A stretch of 64,000 nucleotides of DNA from an uncultured Eubacteriales bacterium (GCA_934457115.1 CAKSHI010000007.1:1-64000); one strand, 5' to 3'; shown: positions 6,901 to 17,154, numbered from the stretch's first letter. Numbers and translations: made by a program. Notes: generated by a model not told the origin, from the letters alone.

Positions 6901-9132
6901 TTGATAAAATTAGCTAAATATCTAAAGCCCTATATAATGTCTTTGATTTTTTGCGTACTGCTTTTATTCGGTCAAGCGATGTGTGATTTAAGTCTCCCAA
7001 ACTTGATGTCTGACATAGTAAACGTAGGTATCCAAGAAAGAGGCATAGAAAACCCTACACCCGAGATAATGAGCGAAAAAGCTTATAATCTCATAACAAT
7101 ATTTATGTCAGAAACGGATAAACAAATATTTAGTAAAAATTATAGCTATATACAAACAGGGAAAGTAACCAATAATTATAACGAATATATTAAAAAGTAC
7201 CCACTCTTGGAAGATGAAAGTATCTATATGCTTAAGAAAGATAATAAAACTGATTTAGATGCATTAAGCAAGCTTTATTCTAAAAGTACTATGGCTATGA
7301 TTATCTCACTTAAATCTCTTGCGTCAAATTTGGAAAATGGAGCCCAGTTTAATACTGATGATGTAACAAGCCTAAAGTTTACTGACATTTATTACCTAAC
7401 TCCTATCTTCCAAAGCCTGCCTAAAGAAACCATAGACAAAGCTATAGAAGATGCTTCTAAGGTCGACAGCGCACTAAGCAAACAAATTGCAACAGCTATT
7501 ACCCAAAAATTCTACACTGAGGTTGGTGTTGATCTAGGCGCTCTTCAAAATAGGTATACCACTAAAATAGGTATATACATGATTGTCTTAACATTATTGG
7601 GTGCTGCTGCCACAATGTCAGTAAGTTTCCTTTCTTCAAGAATATCAGCCGGAGTTTCAAAGGTATTAAGGCGTGATATTTTTAGAAAGGTCGAAAGTTT
7701 TTCTAATAATGAATTTGATAAATTTTCCACTGCATCCTTAATCACAAGAACCACCAATGACGTAACCCAAGTACAAACTATTATAATGATGGGTATAAGA
7801 ATGATAGTTTACGCTCCTATCATGGGTATAGGAGGAACAATACTTGCATTGGAAAAATGTGCTTCTATGGGTTGGATAATTGCACTTAACGTATTAGTAA
7901 TATTGGGGATTATATCTATAGTCTTTTCTATCACAATGCCAAAGTTTAAGTCTATTCAAAAACTAATCGACAAATTAAACCTTGTCACAAGAGAACATTT
8001 AAGCGGAATGATGGTTATAAGAGCATTTGGAACCCAAAAATTTGAGGAAAATCGTTTTGATAAGGCCAACAAAAATCTAACTGATGTCAATAAATTTGTT
8101 AATCGTATGATATGCTTATTAATGCCTGCTATGATGTTTCTAATGAATGCTATCAGCCTTTTGATTGTATGGGTAGGCTCTAACGAAATCTCAAAAGCCA
8201 ATATGCAAGTCGGAGACATGATGGCATTTATGCAATACGCTATGCAGATTATAATATCCTTCTTAGTTATTTCAATGATATTTATTCTAGTGCCAAGAGC
8301 TGCCGTTTCAGCGGACAGAATTGCAGAGGTCTTATATACCGATGTTGCTATAAAAGACCAAAAAAGCCCTATTAAATTGCCCGAAAATCACAGCGGCAAA
8401 ATTGAGTTTAAAAATGTCTCCTTCAAATACGAAGGTGCGGATGAATATGTAATTGAAAATATCAGCTTCACGGCCTTACCCGGAAAGACAACAGCATTTA
8501 TTGGGGCCACGGGTTCAGGAAAATCCACTCTTGTAAACCTTATCCCAAGATTTTACGATGTAACTGAAGGTGAGATTTTAATTGACAACATAAACATAAA
8601 GTCAATCTCTCAACAAGAACTTCATGACAATATAGGATATGTACCGCAAAAAGGCATACTATTCTCAGGAACAATTGCATCAAACATAGCTTACGGTAAA
8701 AAAGATGCAAATGAGATTGACATAACCGAAGCGGCGGAAGTCGCTCAAGCTTCTGAGTTTATAGAAGGTTTCAAAGGAAAATATTACAGCGAAATATCGC
8801 AGGGCGGTTCTAATGTATCAGGTGGTCAAAAGCAAAGGCTTTCTATCGCAAGAGCTTTGATAAAAAAAGCTAAAGTCTATATATTTGACGACAGTTTTTC
8901 AGCTCTTGACTTCAAAACAGACGCTATGCTTAGAAAGGCACTTACAAAATACACTAAACATTCAACAGTATTTATAGTAGCCCAAAGAATAAGCACAATA
9001 ATGAATGCAGAACAAATAATAGTCCTTGATGAAGGAAAAATAGTTGGCAAAGGAACTCATGAACAGCTTCTTGAAACTTGCGATACCTATAAAGAAATTG
9101 CCTTATCTCAGCTTTCAAAGGAGGAATTATAA
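6901..9132 (+). CDS. ABC exporter subunit with degenerate ATP site (heterodimer partner 1)
   Basis: 743 aa from a TTG start behind GGGGGA. A type IV exporter half: the first transmembrane helix (~12-30) is followed by a large ~170-residue extracytoplasmic insertion before helix 2 (~225), then the rest of the membrane domain, then the nucleotide-binding domain. The latter has Walker A GATGSGKST (~535), signature VSGGQKQR and Walker B VYIFDDS, where the catalytic Glu is Asp; the switch His is also replaced (VAQR for AHR). That is the pattern of the non-catalytic site in heterodimeric exporters such as BmrCD and TM287/288. Its stop overlaps the start of the partner gene by 1 nt. Substrate unknown; drug or lipid-like compounds are usual for the family. 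Confidence 0.88.
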   Translation: MIKLAKYLKPYIMSLIFCVLLLFGQAMCDLSLPNLMSDIVNVGIQERGIENPTPEIMSEKAYNLITIFMSETDKQIFSKNYSYIQTGKVTNNYNEYIKKYPLLEDESIYMLKKDNKTDLDALSKLYSKSTMAMIISLKSLASNLENGAQFNTDDVTSLKFTDIYYLTPIFQSLPKETIDKAIEDASKVDSALSKQIATAITQKFYTEVGVDLGALQNRYTTKIGIYMIVLTLLGAAATMSVSFLSSRISAGVSKVLRRDIFRKVESFSNNEFDKFSTASLITRTTNDVTQVQTIIMMGIRMIVYAPIMGIGGTILALEKCASMGWIIALNVLVILGIISIVFSITMPKFKSIQKLIDKLNLVTREHLSGMMVIRAFGTQKFEENRFDKANKNLTDVNKFVNRMICLLMPAMMFLMNAISLLIVWVGSNEISKANMQVGDMMAFMQYAMQIIISFLVISMIFILVPRAAVSADRIAEVLYTDVAIKDQKSPIKLPENHSGKIEFKNVSFKYEGADEYVIENISFTALPGKTTAFIGATGSGKSTLVNLIPRFYDVTEGEILIDNINIKSISQQELHDNIGYVPQKGILFSGTIASNIAYGKKDANEIDITEAAEVAQASEFIEGFKGKYYSEISQGGSNVSGGQKQRLSIARALIKKAKVYIFDDSFSALDFKTDAMLRKALTKYTKHSTVFIVAQRISTIMNAEQIIVLDEGKIVGKGTHEQLLETCDTYKEIALSQLSKEEL

Positions 9133-10997
9133 TGCCAAACATATCTAAACCCTCCGGCGGACATATGGGTCATGGTAATAATCCGGTTGGAGAAAGAGCC
9201 AAAGACTTCAAGGGTACTTTAAAGAAACTTTTATCCTACTTTGGAAAATATAAAATAGCGTTGATTATCGTCATTATCTTTGCTATTGCATCCACTATAT
9301 TTTCAATCATCGGTCCTAAGCTTTTAGGAACAGCCACAACTGAAATATATCAAGGTATAGTTGGTCAAATTTCGGGTACCAGCACCGGGATTAATTTTGA
9401 TAAAATCGCAGAAATACTCTTATTCTTATTAGCACTTTACCTTGTAAGCTTTGCATTTTCATACATTCAAGGCTTCATAATGACGGGTATATCCATGAAG
9501 ATATCCTATAGGCTAAGAAATGACATTGAGCATAAAATTAACAAAATGCCACTTTCTTATTTCGACACTGTAAATCACGGCGAAGTCCTTTCGAGAGTAA
9601 CCAATGACGTCGATACACTAAGCCAAACATTAAATCAAAGTGTAACCCAAATAATAACCTCAATCGTAACCGTAATAGGAATTATAATTATGATGTTTAC
9701 GATTAGCTGGCAATTGACGCTAATTGCTATGTGTATAGTCCCAATTTCACTATTCTTTATATCTTTCGTAGTTAAAAAATCGCAAATTCATTTTGTTCAC
9801 CAACAAGACTTCTTAGGCCATATTAACGGCCATATTGAAGAAATGTACGCAGGCCACAATGTTGTTAAGGCCTTTAATGGCGAGCAGGACTCTATTGCTA
9901 AATTTGATAGATTCAACGAGATTTTATATATCTCTTCTTGGAAATCACAGTTCTTATCCGGCCTTATGATGCCTATAATGAACTTTGTATCCAATCTAGG
10001 CTATGTTGCTATATGTATACTTGGAGGCTACCTAGCTATCAATAACGGCTTACCCGTTGGTGATATTCAGGCCTTTATCCAATATGTACGCCAGTTTACA
10101 CAGCCCCTTACCCAAATTTCCAACATTTCAAATGTGCTCCAACAAACAATGGCTGCAGCCGAACGAGTATTTGAATTCTTAGCTGAAACTGAGGAAATCC
10201 CCGAAGCATTGAATCCTCTAGTACCTAAGCGACCCGGCGAAGATAATCCTAATGCAGTTGAAATTAACGGAAGTGTCCAATTCGATCACGTAAAATTCGG
10301 TTATAACCCGGATAAGATAATAATAAATGATTTCTCAGCCGATGTTAAGCCCGGCCAAAAGATTGCAATAGTCGGTCCAACGGGTGCAGGAAAAACCACA
10401 ATGGTTAAGCTTCTAATGCGTTTTTATGACGTAAATGGCGGCGCAATAAAGGTTGACGGCCACAACATTAAAGATTTCACAAGAAACGGTTTAAGGTCCA
10501 TATTTGGCATGGTTTTGCAGGAAACTTGGCTTTATAACGCTTCTATCAAAGACAATATACGTTATGGCAAATTAGATGCCACAGATGAGGAAATAATATC
10601 CGCTGCAAAAGCTGCACAAGTTCACCACTTTGTAAAAACATTGCCCCAAGGATATGACATGGAGTTAAATGAAGAATCAAGCAACGTATCTCTAGGTCAA
10701 AAACAACTTCTCACTATCGCAAGAGCTATCTTGGCCGACCCCAAAATATTGATTTTGGATGAGGCTACAAGTTCAGTAGATACAAGGACTGAAATCCTAA
10801 TCCAAAAAGCCATGGATAACTTGATGAAAGATCGAACCAGCTTTATCATTGCCCATAGATTAAGCACCATAAAGGATGCAGATTTAATTTTGGTAATGAA
10901 AGACGGGGATATAATAGAGCAAGGAAAACACGATGAATTACTTGCTAAAAAAGGTTTTTACGCTAATCTATATGAAAGCCAATTCAAAGTAAGTTAA
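9132..10997 (+). CDS. ABC exporter subunit with catalytic Walker B (heterodimer partner 2)
   Basis: 621 aa. The N-terminal ~30 residues are Gly/His/Asn-rich (GGHMGHG), then a six-helix exporter membrane domain (~40-340) and a nucleotide-binding domain with Walker A GPTGAGKTT (~415), Walker B ILILDEATSSVD with the catalytic Glu, and the switch His in AHRLSTI. The signature is degenerate (VSLGQKQ instead of LSGGQ). The mirror-image defects of the two subunits leave one competent and one degenerate ATP site in the dimer, as known for BmrCD-type exporters. Start codon overlaps the upstream stop (TAATG), implying translational coupling. Confidence 0.9.
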   Translation: MPNISKPSGGHMGHGNNPVGERAKDFKGTLKKLLSYFGKYKIALIIVIIFAIASTIFSIIGPKLLGTATTEIYQGIVGQISGTSTGINFDKIAEILLFLLALYLVSFAFSYIQGFIMTGISMKISYRLRNDIEHKINKMPLSYFDTVNHGEVLSRVTNDVDTLSQTLNQSVTQIITSIVTVIGIIIMMFTISWQLTLIAMCIVPISLFFISFVVKKSQIHFVHQQDFLGHINGHIEEMYAGHNVVKAFNGEQDSIAKFDRFNEILYISSWKSQFLSGLMMPIMNFVSNLGYVAICILGGYLAINNGLPVGDIQAFIQYVRQFTQPLTQISNISNVLQQTMAAAERVFEFLAETEEIPEALNPLVPKRPGEDNPNAVEINGSVQFDHVKFGYNPDKIIINDFSADVKPGQKIAIVGPTGAGKTTMVKLLMRFYDVNGGAIKVDGHNIKDFTRNGLRSIFGMVLQETWLYNASIKDNIRYGKLDATDEEIISAAKAAQVHHFVKTLPQGYDMELNEESSNVSLGQKQLLTIARAILADPKILILDEATSSVDTRTEILIQKAMDNLMKDRTSFIIAHRLSTIKDADLILVMKDGDIIEQGKHDELLAKKGFYANLYESQFKVS

Positions 10998-11018
10998 ACT
11001 CAATAAAATAATAAATAC

Positions 11019-11046
11019 GCCAAGTGAACCTTAAAACTCACTTGGC
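11019..11046 (+). terminator. Terminator after the ABC exporter genes
   Basis: GCCAAGTGA (11019-11027) pairs with TCACTTGGC (11038-11046), followed by the T-rich ATATTTTATTTCTTT. Confidence 0.75.
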
Positions 11047-11120
11047 ATATTTTATTTCTTTATAACAATCTAAACATTTGATTATTATGACAATAATCAT
11101 CTTATATGCTATGAACACAC

Positions 11121-11166
11121 AAAAAGTCCCTTTCATTAGATTCTTATATCTAACACAAGGGACTTA
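11121..11166 (-). terminator. Terminator after rpmF
   Basis: AAGTCCCTT and AAGGGACTT (11124-11132, 11157-11165) form the outer stem, with an inner TTAGAT/ATCTAA stem; on the minus strand the stem ends in a run of five T. Confidence 0.75.
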
Positions 11167-11187
11167 ACTTAATTCTTTATAATGCTA

Positions 11188-11370
11188 TTAAGCTTCTTTT
11201 TTTACAACTTCTCTTCCGTTGTAATAACCGCATGTTCCACAAACTCTATGAGGAGTTTTAAAAGAACCACATTGCGGGCATTTCATAAGTGCAGGAGCAC
11301 TTAATTTCCAAACGTTAGAACGTCTTTTATCTCTTCTTGCTTTAGAATGTTTTCTCTTAGGTACAGCCAT
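11188..11370 (-). CDS. rpmF: 50S ribosomal protein L32, zinc-ribbon form
   Basis: 60 aa, normal length. The start AVPKRKHSKARRDKRRS is diagnostic. Two CxxC pairs (CPQC at ~31 and CGTC at ~44) mark the zinc-binding form. Directly downstream of yceD, the conserved yceD-rpmF pairing; a terminator follows. Confidence 0.97.
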   Translation of the reverse strand: MAVPKRKHSKARRDKRRSNVWKLSAPALMKCPQCGSFKTPHRVCGTCGYYNGREVVKKEA

Positions 11371-11416
11371 TATAGAAACCTCCTTACTTATATAAAGCTA
11401 TAATCTTTATAGCTGA

Positions 11417-11911
11417 TTAGTTTAATAAATCCCTAAGCGCCTCTAAACGAGGGTCTATATTATCATTGGGACAATCACAAGGACCTTCATTGAGGTCTTT
11501 TCCGCATTTTGGGCATAAACCCTTACAGTCTTCACTGCATAAAATTTTCGCGGGAATTTTAAGTAAAATATCTTCTTTTATAAGGTTGTCTAAATCAAGT
11601 TTAAAGTCGTTTAAGCTAATATACTCGTCGTCTTCAACACACTCATTGTTATTTACAAGAATATGATCAAATTCATAGCTCTCTTTTACCTCGACCGTCT
11701 TAGTGCAGCGGTCACATGAATGAGTAAAACTAAAGTATACCAAAGCTTTAAGGGTTACAACATCCGCTTGATTTTTAATATTATAATTAATAGTAATAGG
11801 GGAAATCGATAAAAAGCTTTTTTCAAATTCATTAATGCTCATTTCGAGCTGATAATTATCAAAAATATTTTTTACCTTCCCAGCAAATAAATCCTTTAGA
11901 TCAAGAACCAT
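11417..11911 (-). CDS. yceD: YceD/DUF177 family protein
   Basis: 164 aa. The conserved C-terminal part is present, with a Cys-rich segment (CSEDCKGLCPKCGKDL, then CDCPNDNIDPRLEALRDLL) typical of Gram-positive members; a CDRC pair sits at ~75. YceD/DUF177 proteins are linked to 23S rRNA accumulation and 50S assembly in other organisms and nearly always precede rpmF, as here (46-nt gap). GAGGTG precedes the ATG. Confidence 0.93.
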   Translation of the reverse strand: MVLDLKDLFAGKVKNIFDNYQLEMSINEFEKSFLSISPITINYNIKNQADVVTLKALVYFSFTHSCDRCTKTVEVKESYEFDHILVNNNECVEDDEYISLNDFKLDLDNLIKEDILLKIPAKILCSEDCKGLCPKCGKDLNEGPCDCPNDNIDPRLEALRDLLN

Positions 11912-11939
11912 ACTTTACACCTCAATGTCACACTTTATT

Positions 11940-11968
11940 ATTATAACTTTTTTAAAAAATAATGTCAA
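11940..11968 (-). promoter_or_regulatory. Sigma-A promoter of yceD-rpmF
   Basis: Minus strand: TTGACA (11963-11968), 17-nt spacer, TATAAT (11940-11945). Both boxes are exact consensus; the start codon is about 30-40 nt downstream. Confidence 0.85.
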
Positions 11969-11998
11969 TAATTTTTTTAAAGTACTCAAAATCAAACC

Positions 11999-12039
11999 AA
12001 TAGCCTAAAGTCCTGCTAAATGCAAAACTTTAGGCTATT
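11999..12039 (-). terminator. Terminator after gap
   Basis: A 13-bp stem (AATAGCCTAAAGT / ACTTTAGGCTATT) with a 15-nt loop lies 27 nt after the gap stop codon. The following minus-strand tract is only moderately T-rich. Confidence 0.65.
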
Positions 12040-12066
12040 TAAGGTTTATCTTTTCGTCTTTAACAA

Positions 12067-13122
<1,056 letters not shown>

Positions 13123-13126
13123 TTAT

Positions 13127-13156
13127 ATTATCTTAGAGATTATTACAATAGTTCAA
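13127..13156 (-). promoter_or_regulatory. Likely promoter of gap
   Basis: Minus strand: TTGAAC (13151-13156), 18-nt spacer, GATAAT (13127-13132). Confidence 0.5.
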
Positions 13157-13218
13157 ATACGAATTTTTAAAAATCCAAAATATAATAATAACCTATAAGT
13201 AATAATCTTTAGTTAAAA

Positions 13219-14112
13219 CTATTTCTTCCTAATCATACTTTCTTCTACCCTTGGGCTTCCATAAGCTTGATAGGAGTCCTTATCATAATCATCACTTACT
13301 TCACTTGCGCTAGACAAACCAATCATCCTATATATAAGTATTAATATTATATATAGAGACATTAAAATCATTGTAATAGATGACACTTCCAATGTCTTAG
13401 TATAATCCTGATAACTAAAAATAAACTGATATATATTTGGTAAAGCATAAACTATAGAAAAAATAACTGCCGGTAAACCAAAAGCATATAACTTCTTGAC
13501 TACATTATTATTTTCATCTAATACATATACCCTTGCATTGTACAAGAAAAATAAGGTTAAAAATGCATTAGCAAGTATTGCTATCATCTCAGGACTGCGA
13601 TTTGACATAGCTCTATTATTCATAAATGAAATGCCAAGCTTACAAGTTAACCAAATAGTAGGAAACATCATTAAAAACGGCATTTTCTCAAACAAGTTTT
13701 TCCCCTGCATATAACACATACCCATAATAAGAAACGCTGCGCCCGCAGCAAAAGCCGTCACTAAGAGAATAACTGCCTGCATAGCAGAACCGCCTACATC
13801 AGCACTGCCACTATATATTATATCCCTTATTGCTTCAAAAATAGTCGAAAGAGCAATTAAAAATAAGCTTGAACCTATCAAGTTATTTTTATGTATATTT
13901 ATAGTTTCGTGTGATTTTTTCGAAAAAAGGGACATACATATTATTAACAAAGAAAAGAACATCATTATATAAATAAATACGCCCGTAAGGAAGTTATCAT
14001 TTGAATCAATCCCAAACAATTGTCCGCCCGTATTCATAACTTGATAAAGCCTCATAGGCAAAGCAATTATAAGAGACAATAAAAATGGTATCCATGTATA
14101 TTTTAATTTCAT
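13219..14112 (-). CDS. Unknown polytopic membrane protein
   Basis: 297 aa from the ATG at 14112, which has AGGGGGAG upstream; a longer in-frame reading lacks one. About eight hydrophobic helices can be counted (first at ~5-22, last at ~250-272), with a hydrophilic C-terminal tail of ~25 residues ending in RKK. No catalytic or transport motif is recognised. It is divergent from the spoIID-like gene, with only 90 bp and a direct repeat between them, so the two could share regulation. It may be a Clostridia-specific membrane protein; function unknown. Confidence 0.75.
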   Translation of the reverse strand: MKLKYTWIPFLLSLIIALPMRLYQVMNTGGQLFGIDSNDNFLTGVFIYIMMFFSLLIICMSLFSKKSHETINIHKNNLIGSSLFLIALSTIFEAIRDIIYSGSADVGGSAMQAVILLVTAFAAGAAFLIMGMCYMQGKNLFEKMPFLMMFPTIWLTCKLGISFMNNRAMSNRSPEMIAILANAFLTLFFLYNARVYVLDENNNVVKKLYAFGLPAVIFSIVYALPNIYQFIFSYQDYTKTLEVSSITMILMSLYIILILIYRMIGLSSASEVSDDYDKDSYQAYGSPRVEESMIRKK

Positions 14113-14142
14113 AAAACTCCCCCTAAAAATTCGATTACAATT

Positions 14143-14171
14143 AATAAGTTTAAAGCAGAATAAGTTTAAAG
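14143..14171. repeat. Direct repeat between divergent genes
   Basis: AATAAGTTTAAAG occurs at 14143-14155 and 14159-14171, 16 bp apart start to start, in the 90-bp gap between the membrane protein and spoIID genes. It may be a binding site for one regulator of both. Confidence 0.5.
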
Positions 14172-14202
14172 TCAATAAATAAAACAAAAAGAGGTCTACT
14201 AA

Positions 14203-15216
14203 ATGAAAAATTCAATTTTACTTATTACTATGATATTCCTATCAATGATATTTATCCCTATTATCGCCGTAGCATCATCCTCACTTTTAAACCCCAAAAA
14301 TCCTAATATTGAAAGCACTTCTCCCTCCAAGGTTGAATGCTGCTTTAACAACAACCAAAAAGTCGCTACAAATAAAAAGCAGGATCAAAACGGAGTATTT
14401 AAAGTTTTAGATAATGCAACTAATCAAGTAGTATCCATTGACGAAGAGGATTTTATAATCCTTAGTGTCGCTACTGAAATGCCTCCTTCATTTGCAGATG
14501 AGGCCATAAAAGCTCAAGCAGTTGCCGCTTATACATATTTTTGTCATTTACGAGAAGAAAGCTCTAATGACTATGATTTTTCAGTGGACAGTTCCACGTC
14601 AAATCTATACACCACTAAAGAAGCTCTAAAAGAAAAATGGAAGGATAACTTCGACACATACTATAACAAATTTCAGTCTAATGTAGCCGATGTATTCGGT
14701 CTTAAAATAAAATATAACAACGAAACAATCGTAGCTACATACCACGCCATTTCCGGCGGAAATACTGAGGCTTCCCAAGATGTATTCGGCGGTCAAAGAA
14801 GCTACTTAGTTGCTGTCCCAAGTCCGGGTGATCTATTTGCGCCCAATTATCAAACCGCTTGCGAGTTTACTCTTGAAGAATTCAAGTCTCGATTAACGGA
14901 AAAATGGCCAGAAATCAGTCTAAACGATGACCCCTCAAGTTGGATTACGGATATTCAAAGGACAGAATCTGGAATGGTAAAAAACATGAAAATAGGTTCT
15001 ATTGACACAAACGGAATCGAAATTAGAAACCTTTTTTCTCTTAGATCCCCTAACTTCGATCTAAAATATGAAGATAATAAATTCAAGTTTACCGTACGAG
15101 GCTACGGCCATGGCGTTGGTATGAGTCAATACGGGGCAGAATACATGGCAAAGCAAGGGGCGTCATATAAAGAGATTCTACTTTGGTATTATCCCGGTAC
15201 GACCATAGAAAATTAG
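14203..15216 (+). CDS. spoIID: SpoIID/LytB-domain protein, stage II sporulation protein D type
   Basis: 337 aa. An N-terminal hydrophobic segment (~4-27) gives a signal anchor; the SpoIID/LytB fold follows. The catalytic-type Glu lies in VATEMPP (E92), then AIKAQAVAAYTY, the SGGNTEA segment and the C-terminal RGYGHGVGMSQYGA motif. SpoIID is a lytic transglycosylase working with SpoIIP on septal peptidoglycan during engulfment. Length and domain layout fit SpoIID, but no spoIIP or spoIIQ neighbour is seen, so a vegetative LytB-like role is possible. GAGGTC-type site precedes the ATG. Confidence 0.88.
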   Translation: MKNSILLITMIFLSMIFIPIIAVASSSLLNPKNPNIESTSPSKVECCFNNNQKVATNKKQDQNGVFKVLDNATNQVVSIDEEDFIILSVATEMPPSFADEAIKAQAVAAYTYFCHLREESSNDYDFSVDSSTSNLYTTKEALKEKWKDNFDTYYNKFQSNVADVFGLKIKYNNETIVATYHAISGGNTEASQDVFGGQRSYLVAVPSPGDLFAPNYQTACEFTLEEFKSRLTEKWPEISLNDDPSSWITDIQRTESGMVKNMKIGSIDTNGIEIRNLFSLRSPNFDLKYEDNKFKFTVRGYGHGVGMSQYGAEYMAKQGASYKEILLWYYPGTTIEN

Positions 15217-15227
15217 CACCATTTAGC

Positions 15228-16820
15228 CTATCTATTTTTCTTAAATTCTAGGTACTCGTCATATGAGCCCATACGGTCAATGATTCCATCTTTTGTAATC
15301 TCAATAATACGATTAGCAACTGTTTGGATAAATTCATGGTCATGCGATGAAAATATAACATTTCCCTTGAAGTTCACAAGGCTATTGTTGACAGCTGTTA
15401 TAGATTCAAGGTCAAGATGGTTGGTAGGTTGATCCAAAAGCAATACATTAGAACCAAAAAGCATCATCCTTGAGAACATACATCTAACCTTTTCTCCTCC
15501 TGAAAGGACATTTACCGGTTTAAATATATCATCTCCCGAAAAAAGCATTCTTCCCAAAAAGCCTCTTAGATAAGTTTCCGTAGTATCCTTTGAATATTGC
15601 CTTATCCAATCAAGTATGTTTAAATCTGATCCTGAAAAGAATTTAGTATTGTCCTTAGGGAAATATGACCTGCTTGTACTTACTCCCCATTTAAATTCGC
15701 CACTGTCGGGCTCTAAGTTTTCAGCCAAGATTTCAAACAATGCAGTTACTGCTATCTCATTCTCGCTTATAATGGCTACTTTATCACCTTTGTTTAAAGT
15801 AAAAGATACGTTATTTAGTACTTTTTCTCCGTCTATAGTCTTGGAAAGTGAGTCTACCCTTAATATATCTTTTCCAGCTTCTCTATCCATTTGAAAACCT
15901 ATAAATGGGTATCTCCTACTAGAAGCCGGCATCTCTTCTATTGTTATTTTCTCTAAAAGTTTTTTCCTTGATGTGGCTTGCTTCGATTTTGATTTATTGG
16001 CTGAGAATCGTTCTATAAAACTTTGAAGTTCTTTAATTTTTTCCTCTTTTTTCTGATTTTGTTGTTTAAGCATTCGCTGCATAAGTTGGCTCGATTCATA
16101 CCAAAATTCATAGTTTCCCACATACATCTTTATCTTGGTGTAATCTATATCGACTATGTGAGTGCAAACATTATTTAAAAAGTGTCTGTCATGAGATACA
16201 ACTATAACTGTACCCGGGTAATCTGCCAAGAAGTCTTCAAGCCAATCTATTGCCGCAATGTCAAGATGGTTTGTAGGCTCGTCCAAAAGAATAATATCGG
16301 GGTTTCCAAAAAGAGCTTGAGCTAGAAGAACCTTAACTTTCTCCTTGCCTCCCAACGACGACATTTGGCTATATAAAATATCCTCACTAAGGCCCAAGCC
16401 TTGTATTAGTTTAGAAGCATCGGATTCGGCCTCCCAACCGTTTAATTGAGCAAACTCCCCTTCAAGTTCTGAAGCTAATATTCCATCTTCATCACTAAAA
16501 TCCGGTTTTTGATATATTTCATCCTTTTGTTTCATAATATCATAAAGACGTTTATTGCCCATTATAACAGTGTCTAATACACTAAACTCATCATATGCAT
16601 AATGGTCCTGTTTTAATACGGACATTCTTACGTTTTCGGGGATAATTACCTCCCCTGAAGACGGCTCCAATTCACCACAAAGAATTTTCAAAAATGTAGA
16701 TTTTCCTGCCCCGTTGGCTCCTATTATTCCATAACAATTTTCCGGTGTAAACTTTAAATTTACATCAGAAAATAGATTTGTACCGCTAAAATTTAAACTT
16801 AAATTAGATACTGTAATCAT
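15228..16820 (-). CDS. ABC-F family ATPase (YbiT/YkpA type) with degenerate second site
   Basis: 530 aa from the ATG at 16820, chosen for ATGGAGG upstream. Two ABC domains joined by a charged linker (~240-300), no membrane segments. Domain 1 has Walker A GANGAGKST and Walker B ILLDEPTNHLD, but its signature is SLGGKEK. Domain 2 keeps LSGGEKVR, but its Walker A is replaced by ISENEIAVTA (~350, no GKS/T) and its Walker B reads LLLDQPTNHLD, with Gln for the catalytic Glu. So only the composite site made of domain 1 Walker motifs and domain 2 signature looks active. ABC-F proteins act on the ribosome; the exact role of this subfamily is not established. Confidence 0.9.
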   Translation of the reverse strand: MITVSNLSLNFSGTNLFSDVNLKFTPENCYGIIGANGAGKSTFLKILCGELEPSSGEVIIPENVRMSVLKQDHYAYDEFSVLDTVIMGNKRLYDIMKQKDEIYQKPDFSDEDGILASELEGEFAQLNGWEAESDASKLIQGLGLSEDILYSQMSSLGGKEKVKVLLAQALFGNPDIILLDEPTNHLDIAAIDWLEDFLADYPGTVIVVSHDRHFLNNVCTHIVDIDYTKIKMYVGNYEFWYESSQLMQRMLKQQNQKKEEKIKELQSFIERFSANKSKSKQATSRKKLLEKITIEEMPASSRRYPFIGFQMDREAGKDILRVDSLSKTIDGEKVLNNVSFTLNKGDKVAIISENEIAVTALFEILAENLEPDSGEFKWGVSTSRSYFPKDNTKFFSGSDLNILDWIRQYSKDTTETYLRGFLGRMLFSGDDIFKPVNVLSGGEKVRCMFSRMMLFGSNVLLLDQPTNHLDLESITAVNNSLVNFKGNVIFSSHDHEFIQTVANRIIEITKDGIIDRMGSYDEYLEFKKNR

Positions 16821-16963
16821 TTTTCCTCCATAAAACAAAAAAGCCGGAAAATATCCCGCTCTTATAAAATTTAATACTAAAACATTATATCATACATACC
16901 ATACAAAGTATATAATTGCAACATCAAAAGTTTATTATTCACTCTTTATTACTTGTAAATTTA

Positions 16964-16992
16964 TTGAAAAAATGGAATTTATATGATATTAT
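16964..16992 (+). promoter_or_regulatory. Sigma-A promoter upstream of nrdR leader
   Basis: TTGAAA (16964-16969), 17-nt spacer, TATTAT (16987-16992). It would start transcription near 17000, exactly at the beginning of the structured element and about 155 nt before nrdR. Confidence 0.7.
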
Positions 16993-17142
16993 TTAAATCG
17001 GAGCAATACTCTGCTTTGCTTGCAAGCAACAGAGGTTGCAACAGATTGCAAGAAGCTTAAAAGAGGGTTTTAGTTCCTAAAGGTTTCACCGTCTAAGAGG
17101 CGGTGGCATCTGCGCAATGATTATATAAATACTATAGGTGGT
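16993..17142 (+). ncRNA. Structured leader or degenerate palindromic element ahead of nrdR (element A)
   Basis: A non-coding stretch with several hairpins: CTCTG...CAGAG enclosing TGCTTGCAAGCA (17010-17035), a TTGCAACAGATTGCAA repeat, and CACCGTCT...AGGCGGTG (~17088-17105). It shares TTTAAATYGGAGCA, CTCTGCTTTGYTTG, ACAGATT and GGTTTCA blocks in the same order with the element at 46994-47096. Either a leader RNA controlling nrdR or a remnant of a small IS200/IS605-like palindromic element. It matches no riboswitch that I recognise. Confidence 0.45.
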
Positions 17143-17154
17143 GAATAAATTAAT

